From CAYSAA01 sp964428905 (GTDB lineage Bacteria; Atribacterota; Phoenicimicrobiia; Phoenicimicrobiales; Stramentimicrobiaceae), in NCBI GenBank assembly GCA_964428905.1, contig CAYSAA010000192.1, positions 1-10,120 of the forward strand: a stretch of DNA of 10,120 nt, given 5' to 3'. The position numbers and the translations under genes were made by a program. Below the pieces are notes generated by a model, which worked only from the letters and a program-made list of their open reading frames with translations, was not told the origin of the DNA and ran no database searches. How positions within the stretch are numbered: the first letter of the stretch is position 1; the number at the start of each line of letters is the position of its first letter. This document shows, piece by piece, positions 6,021-10,120 of this stretch.

Positions 6021-7010
6021 TTATGATATCACCTCAATGGTATCTCCGAGTTGAACAGTGCCTCCCTCAACTACACGGGTAAAGATGCCTTCCTCCGGCA
6101 TAATAGACCGAACTTTCTGATCACGAACCATAATATCCACATCATGATCTTTTCCGATCTGGGTAATACTAAGAATGACTTCTTTTCCAATCTTTATTAG
6201 TGTACCTAATGGATACTGATACAAATCATCTATACCTTGAAAATCTATGTTTTCATAAAGATCACCGTAATGAAGTTCATATCCTCTTTTTCTATTTTTT
6301 TCTAAACTAGCCAAGCTTAACAGACTAACCTGTTTATGGTCAATGCCAGCATGAACATCTCCCTTTAGTCCAAAATCTTTAATTAAAACAGCACTTGGGA
6401 CTGGTCTCTTAGATATTTTCCGACTATCTCCAATACAAACCGCCAGCACTGTTCCCCTTCTACTATCTATTTCTTTTTCTAATTCGGTTTGAAGAGTGGT
6501 TGCCTCTTCAGCTACATTAAGATATGACTTTCCCTGATAATGCCCGCTTTTGCCTCCGTCTTTTTCTACCAGATGAATATGACTAATTTCAATACCACGG
6601 TCCACGGCCTTACAAATATCATAAATAGTAAGAGCCGCTACCGCAACGGCATGTAGTGCTTCCATCTCCACACCTGTTTTTCCGGTCGTCATTACAATAG
6701 AACGGATCAAGATACTGTTTTTCTCTTCCATAAAGTAAAAATCCATGTCCACATTGTTCAGAATTAATGGGTGACAAAGGGGAATCAGGTGGCTTGTTTC
6801 TTTGGCTGCCATAATACCGGCTACCTGGGCAATTCCCAGGACATCGCCTTTGGCCATTTTTTTATTTTTGATTAAAGCAAGGGTTTCAGGTTTCATAATA
6901 ACCTCTCCCTCTGCAATGGCAATTCTGTGAGTATCCTGTTTTCCTCCTACATCAACCATGCGAGCCCTACCCTTCTCATTTAAATGGGTGAATAATTTTT
7001 CGTTATCCAT
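6021..7010 (-). CDS. moaC: Fusion of cyclic pyranopterin monophosphate synthase (MoaC) and a MOSC domain
   Basis: Residues 1-160 are MoaC, which turns the MoaA product into cyclic pyranopterin monophosphate. Visible motifs are MVDVGGKQDTHRIA (18-31), SHLIPLCHPL (73-82, with His80), TGVEMEALHAVAVAALTIYD (112-131) and DICKAVDRG (131-139, with Asp131 and Lys134), then DGGKSGHY (151-158), where most relatives read KSGGKSG. After a linker of about 25 residues, 187-329 form a MOSC domain: GDVHAGIDHKQVSLL (217-231), GDLYENIDFQGID (249-261), the QIGK strand (284-287), MPEEGIFTRVVEGG (304-317) and GDTIEV. MOSC domains handle sulfur and bind molybdenum cofactor in related proteins, and fusions to MoaC are known in anaerobes. 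Unusually, the Cys residues I expect after QIGKE and in the following 'CxMPxEGIF' stretch are replaced (QIGKDHDVDI, RSIMPEEGIF). The ATG at 7010 has AGGAGGG 7 bases upstream, formed by the last codons of moaA. Confidence 0.92.
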   Translation of the reverse strand: MDNEKLFTHLNEKGRARMVDVGGKQDTHRIAIAEGEVIMKPETLALIKNKKMAKGDVLGIAQVAGIMAAKETSHLIPLCHPLILNNVDMDFYFMEEKNSILIRSIVMTTGKTGVEMEALHAVAVAALTIYDICKAVDRGIEISHIHLVEKDGGKSGHYQGKSYLNVAEEATTLQTELEKEIDSRRGTVLAVCIGDSRKISKRPVPSAVLIKDFGLKGDVHAGIDHKQVSLLSLASLEKNRKRGYELHYGDLYENIDFQGIDDLYQYPLGTLIKIGKEVILSITQIGKDHDVDIMVRDQKVRSIMPEEGIFTRVVEGGTVQLGDTIEVIS

Positions 7011-7014
7011 TAGT

Positions 7015-8025
7015 TTACCCTCCTATCTGAGACATATTGAATTCAGATATATGTTTTTGCCCTATATGGTGTTGGAATGGCTTTTTCCGCACTGCCTCAA
7101 TCAGACATTGGCGAATAACTTCCTTTCGCAAATTCTGCTGATTTAACGGTATCTGCCGTAGTCTTTCTTTAAGATTGACTTCCCGGGAACTGAAAAGGCA
7201 AGGTCTCAATCTACCTTCTGCTGTCAATCGTATGCGATTGCATCTAGCACAAAAATGCTGGCTTACTGCGGTAATAAATCCAACCATACCTTTTGCTCCG
7301 GGCAATTGATAGTAAACCGCTGGACCATAACCCTTTACAATTGAAGCAGTTTTCAGATCAGGAAATTCTATTTTCATCTTCTCCTTGATTGACTGGGCAG
7401 AGATGAAATGTCCTTCATTGATCTGAGTAAGTTCATGGTTGGTAGGCATCAATTCGATAAACCGAATATGCAATGGCTCATTGACAGTTAATCGGATAAA
7501 ATCCTCTACTTCATCATCATTAATTCCCTTTAACAAAACCAGATTAATCTTAACCGGAGTTAATCCAACTTGTAGGGAAATATTAATTCCTTGTAATACT
7601 TTTTCCAGCCCATCAAACCCGGTAATTTCTTTGAATTTCTCTTTTTTTAGTGAATCGAGGCTGATATTAACCCGGTTTAGGCCGGCACTTTTTAAAGAAG
7701 TTGCCATTTCTGATAAATAATAACCATTGGTAGTCATGGAAATGTCTTCCAATGCTTTTATTTGATTTAACTGCTTTATAAAATCAACCACACCTTTTCT
7801 TACTAAGGGTTCTCCTCCTGTTAATCTGATTTTCGTCATACCCATATCAGTTGCCACCCGGACAATTTCCAGTATTTCTTCATAGCGAAGAATATCTTGA
7901 TGTTTAATAAAACAGAAATTCTTATCAGAAGGGGAACAATAAATACATCTGAAGTTACACCGATCCGTTAAAGAAATTCTAAAATAGCTAATTTCTCTAC
8001 CGTAAGAATCAATCAATTTTTTCAT
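7015..8025 (-). CDS. moaA: GTP 3',8-cyclase, radical SAM enzyme MoaA
   Basis: MoaA catalyses the first step of molybdenum/tungsten cofactor synthesis, converting GTP to 3',8-cyclo-7,8-dihydro-GTP with two iron-sulfur clusters. The 336-residue protein has the radical SAM motif Cys23-x3-Cys27-x2-Cys30 (DRCNFRCIYC), the SAM-binding GGEP (70-73) and NISLDSL (120-126). The C-terminal cluster motif Cys259-x2-Cys262-x13-Cys276, within FCARCNRIRLTAEGRLRPC, binds the GTP-side cluster. It ends in MSQIGG, keeping the terminal double glycine that MoaA needs. Nothing is missing. The start matches the family N-terminus (LIDSYGREISYFRISLTDRC). Its ribosome binding site is weak, but the gene overlaps the end of moeA by 17 bases, so it is probably translated by coupling. 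It needs MoaC, encoded immediately downstream. Confidence 0.96.
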   Translation of the reverse strand: MKKLIDSYGREISYFRISLTDRCNFRCIYCSPSDKNFCFIKHQDILRYEEILEIVRVATDMGMTKIRLTGGEPLVRKGVVDFIKQLNQIKALEDISMTTNGYYLSEMATSLKSAGLNRVNISLDSLKKEKFKEITGFDGLEKVLQGINISLQVGLTPVKINLVLLKGINDDEVEDFIRLTVNEPLHIRFIELMPTNHELTQINEGHFISAQSIKEKMKIEFPDLKTASIVKGYGPAVYYQLPGAKGMVGFITAVSQHFCARCNRIRLTAEGRLRPCLFSSREVNLKERLRQIPLNQQNLRKEVIRQCLIEAVRKKPFQHHIGQKHISEFNMSQIGG

Positions 8026-9982
8026 TTGATAAAATTTTGCCGCATTGACTTAGATCGTACCCTCCCAGTCCAACAGCCTGCTCCATAAAATGATTTGTCT
8101 TTATTATTTCTAATAACATTTTTATTCCTTTACTATGAAAATATTTTTCAGGAATGAGTAAATCATAACGCTCCTTGATTAAGGGAATAAAATCCAGATG
8201 AAAAGCCCTTGCTGCTGAATAGATACCTAACCCAGCATCTGCTCTCTGATTGGCAACCGCTGAAGCAACCATCAGATGGGTAAACTCCTCCTGCTGATAA
8301 CCTTTCATATCCTCAACATTGATATTATCCTTGTGAAGCAAATAATCCAGCAGGACTCGTGTACCTGAGCCCCTCTGCCGATTAATATAAAATACATCCT
8401 CTCGAATTAAATCATTGATTCCCTTAATGTTTTTTGGATTTCCCTTAGAAACCATCAAACCCTGCTGGCGATAGGCCATATTTACCACCACCAGATCAAG
8501 TCCGGGCAAAATACGCCGAATATAAGGGAAATTATATTCTCCACTTTGGACATCAAGAAGATGGGAAGTTGCTATATGACTAATCCCCTGCTTTAAAGAC
8601 ATAAGACCTCCCATGCTTCCGGTATGAAATGATGCCAGACGGAATTCAGGTGCAATCCTTTGCAGTTCATTTCTTAAAACATCCAGAATCAAATCATGGC
8701 TACCAATAATAATAATTGTATTATCCAAATTTTGGTTATCTTCCAATAATTCTACTTCAGTACTTTCTTTAAAAGCCAACCCCTCGCTAAGTGAAGGGAT
8801 TTTAACCAGAGCATCTGCTTCTAACAGAGAAGAAATAACACCAGCACCCCGGCTTAATGGGTAGGCTATTAGTTCATCATCAATTCTAGCCAATTTAACC
8901 CGGAGGAATTCTTCGTTGCCCAGTTTAGATATCACTTTTTTGCCCATCAATGCTGGAACTATCTTTCTTTTTGGGGGAATCAATCCTAAATTTTTATAGA
9001 CCAAAGGTAAAACAAATTCCCAGGCTGCGATTAAATAGGAGACCGGATATCCCGGTAATCCTATAACCGGAACACTCTGTACTATCCCTGCCAATGTGGG
9101 TTTACCGGGCATAATGGCTACGCCATGAAATAATATTTTTCCCAGTTCTCCCAGTGCTTCTGCCGTAAAATCTTTGGATCCCGCAGAGGTTCCTGCGATG
9201 ATAGTAACGATATCATTTTCTTTTGTAACTTTCTGAAGAGTTTTCACTAATTCTTCTTTAATGTCCCGAATGATGGGATAGATAACAGGCTCTGCACCCC
9301 ATTGAATCAATGAATTGGATAGCATGCTGGAATTAAAATCCAGTATGTCACCTGCTTTTATCTCTTCTACACTGGCTCCAACCAGCTCTTCTCCGGTAGG
9401 AATGATTGCCACACGAGGTTTTTTCCTGACCTTGATTCGATTTATCCCTCCTGCCATCAGGGCACCTATATCAACCGGTCTGATGGTATGGTTTACAGGC
9501 AATATAAGCTGATGTGTAACGATATCCTCTCCGATATGGCGAATATTCACACCGGGATACACTGACTGATAGATTTGCAGTTGTTCTATTTCTTCTTTCT
9601 GATTCATGGATAGCCCATTTTGATTTTGTCCAACAGGAACAACATCCTCAATTTTTATCACTGCGTCGAAACCATCCGGTAAAGGATAACCAGTATTGAC
9701 ATATAAAAAATCCTTTTTTCGGGTTAAAATCACAGGATTGTTTTCTGAGGCATGCTCTGTATCCCTGGAGTGTACAACTATACCATCCATGGCTGCAGCG
9801 GTATAATGCAGAGAAGACCTTTTGGCATAAACAGGTTCTGAAGTTACCCGACCAAGTGATTCTTCCACCAGAAGCCATTCACTTTTCTGCCTTAAGACTA
9901 TTTTCCCCTCTATAATGGCTTGTTCAATTCTCTTTTTTGCTTCTTCTAAAGATATCTTATTCAAATAAATATTGCGCTTCAT
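8009..9982 (-). CDS. moeA: Molybdopterin molybdenumtransferase MoeA with C-terminal PBP-like domain
   Basis: MoeA inserts molybdate (or tungstate) into adenylylated molybdopterin. The protein has 657 residues, about 250 more than plain MoeA. Residues 1-415 are MoeA: AAAMDGIVV (62-70), VIIPTGEEL-type segment at 192-200, GTSAGSKDF (264-272), MPGKPTLAG (291-299) and GLPGYPVSYLIAAWEFVLPL (308-327), then the C-terminal beta domain to RGAGVISSLLEADALVKIP (378-396). From about 422 begins a periplasmic-binding-protein-like domain of the type found with molybdate regulators: TIIIIGSHDLILDVL, HTGSMGGLMSLKQG (453-466), RQRGSGTRVLLDYLL (535-549) and HLMVASAVANQRADAGLGI (569-587). It has no signal peptide, so the domain should act in the cytoplasm, perhaps sensing or delivering oxyanion or substrate (inference). 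Such MoeA-PBP fusions are known in clostridia and archaea. The ATG at 9982 lacks a clear ribosome binding site and sits 14 bases after a perfect hairpin. First gene of the operon. Confidence 0.94.
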   Translation of the reverse strand: MKRNIYLNKISLEEAKKRIEQAIIEGKIVLRQKSEWLLVEESLGRVTSEPVYAKRSSLHYTAAAMDGIVVHSRDTEHASENNPVILTRKKDFLYVNTGYPLPDGFDAVIKIEDVVPVGQNQNGLSMNQKEEIEQLQIYQSVYPGVNIRHIGEDIVTHQLILPVNHTIRPVDIGALMAGGINRIKVRKKPRVAIIPTGEELVGASVEEIKAGDILDFNSSMLSNSLIQWGAEPVIYPIIRDIKEELVKTLQKVTKENDIVTIIAGTSAGSKDFTAEALGELGKILFHGVAIMPGKPTLAGIVQSVPVIGLPGYPVSYLIAAWEFVLPLVYKNLGLIPPKRKIVPALMGKKVISKLGNEEFLRVKLARIDDELIAYPLSRGAGVISSLLEADALVKIPSLSEGLAFKESTEVELLEDNQNLDNTIIIIGSHDLILDVLRNELQRIAPEFRLASFHTGSMGGLMSLKQGISHIATSHLLDVQSGEYNFPYIRRILPGLDLVVVNMAYRQQGLMVSKGNPKNIKGINDLIREDVFYINRQRGSGTRVLLDYLLHKDNINVEDMKGYQQEEFTHLMVASAVANQRADAGLGIYSAARAFHLDFIPLIKERYDLLIPEKYFHSKGIKMLLEIIKTNHFMEQAVGLGGYDLSQCGKILSNEKID

Positions 9983-9995
9983 GCTATTAATACTG

Positions 9996-10017
9996 TCAGG
10001 AGAATAAACTCTCCTGA
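9996..10017 (-). promoter_or_regulatory. Perfect 8-bp hairpin in the moeA leader
   Basis: TCAGGAGA and TCTCCTGA pair perfectly around a 6-base loop (GTTTAT on the minus strand), ending 13 bases before the moeA ATG. The left arm contains the ribosome-binding-site-like AGGAGA and the right arm its complement. A second site, AGAGGAG, lies just before the hairpin (10027-10021). The 13 bases next to the ATG contain no good ribosome binding site. Either the hairpin brings AGAGGAG closer to the start or it is a regulatory or operator element. It has no T-run and is not a terminator. Confidence 0.5.
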
Positions 10018-10054
10018 AACTCCTCTATTTAGTATTCCTAATGATTTTTAAAGA

Positions 10055-10080
10055 ACTATTTTAGTATAAGCTAAAATAGT
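10055..10080 (-). terminator. Perfect 10-bp dyad overlapping the upstream stop codon
   Basis: ACTATTTTAG (10080-10071 read on the minus strand) pairs perfectly with CTAAAATAGT (10064-10055) around the 6-base loop CTTATA, and is followed on the minus strand by TCTTT. The TAG in the left arm is the stop of the reading frame that ends here. It fits a terminator of the upstream gene, but it is AT-rich and perfectly symmetrical, so an operator in front of the cofactor operon is also possible. Confidence 0.45.
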
Positions 10081-10120
10081 GTAACAGCAACCTTCTGTCC
10101 CTGATAAAAACCTTCCTGAT
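10071..10120 (-). CDS. C-terminal end of an unidentified upstream gene (partial)
   Basis: The minus strand from the window edge reads QEGFYQGQKVAVTLF and stops at TAG (10073-10071). The alternation of Gly, Gln and Val with a 'GQKVAV' strand looks like the end of a small beta domain, and its stop coincides with a terminator-like dyad, as expected for a real gene end. Only 15 residues are visible, so I do not name a function. A TOBE-like transporter subunit end is a guess from the strand pattern only. Confidence 0.3.
   Translation of the reverse strand, partial: QEGFYQGQKVAVTLF

Noticed and set aside
10055..10080. ModE operator before the cofactor operon
   Set aside because: The spacing is suitable, but the half-sites ACTATTTTAG do not match the E. 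coli ModE box, and the dyad sits on a stop codon where a terminator is expected.
9983..10120. Molybdenum cofactor (Moco) riboswitch before moeA
   Set aside because: Only two simple hairpins are visible in 138 bases, and part of that space is the end of an upstream gene. The multi-helix Moco aptamer is not recognisable.
1..10120. CRISPR array, insertion sequence, tRNA or attachment site
   Set aside because: I looked for spaced repeats, transposase motifs, terminal inverted repeats and cloverleaf-like segments on both strands and saw none. The only repeats are the short ones listed.

Overview
The window reads as a piece of an AT-rich chromosome from an anaerobic bacterium. Most gene starts carry strong AGGAGG-type ribosome binding sites with 6-9 base spacing. 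It holds a molybdenum/tungsten cofactor operon and a relic of an aldehyde:ferredoxin oxidoreductase. A Firmicutes-like or Atribacterota-like anaerobe would fit, but that is inference from gene style, not a phylogenetic result.

Layout. Bases 1-151 (minus strand) hold the C-terminal tail of an aldehyde ferredoxin oxidoreductase (AOR) with no body in front of it, most likely a gene remnant. Next come, on the minus strand, an HpcH/HpaI-family aldolase-like gene (269-1066) with its own terminator at 214-245, and a RimK-type ATP-grasp ligase (1219-2130). Transcribed away from these is a small MscS-type mechanosensitive channel (2348-3208, plus), whose apparent start conflicts with the best ribosome binding site. 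It converges on a YbhB/PEBP-family protein (3219-3650, minus). The 391-base gap 3651-4041 holds a promoter for that gene, a badly decayed minus-strand relic that looks like the end of an NAD synthase, and the -10 box of a HAD-family phosphatase (4042-4794, plus). The phosphatase converges on a LysE-family exporter (4829-5443, minus) that has its own promoter.

The second half (5528-9982, minus) is a compact four-gene operon read in the order moeA-PBP, moaA, moaC-MOSC, mogA. moeA and moaA overlap by 17 bases, the ribosome binding site of moaC is formed by the last codons of moaA, and that of mogA by the last codons of moaC. The products cover GTP to cyclic pyranopterin monophosphate (MoaA, MoaC) and the adenylylation and metal insertion steps (MogA, MoeA). 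moaD, moaE, moeB and mobA are not in the window. Two of the four genes are domain fusions: MoeA carries a C-terminal periplasmic-binding-protein-like domain, and MoaC carries a C-terminal MOSC domain lacking the cysteines I associate with that family. The 138 bases before moeA hold the end of another minus-strand reading frame, a perfect 10-bp dyad that overlaps its stop codon, and a perfect 8-bp hairpin next to the moeA start.

The AOR relic and the cofactor operon fit together, since AOR enzymes need a pterin-bound tungsten or molybdenum. I see no phage, insertion sequence, CRISPR array, tRNA or rRNA. The most unusual items are the two gene relics, the possible single-base lesion at the mscS start, the cysteine-free MOSC domain and the hairpins in the moeA leader. 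I found no convincing new multi-gene system.
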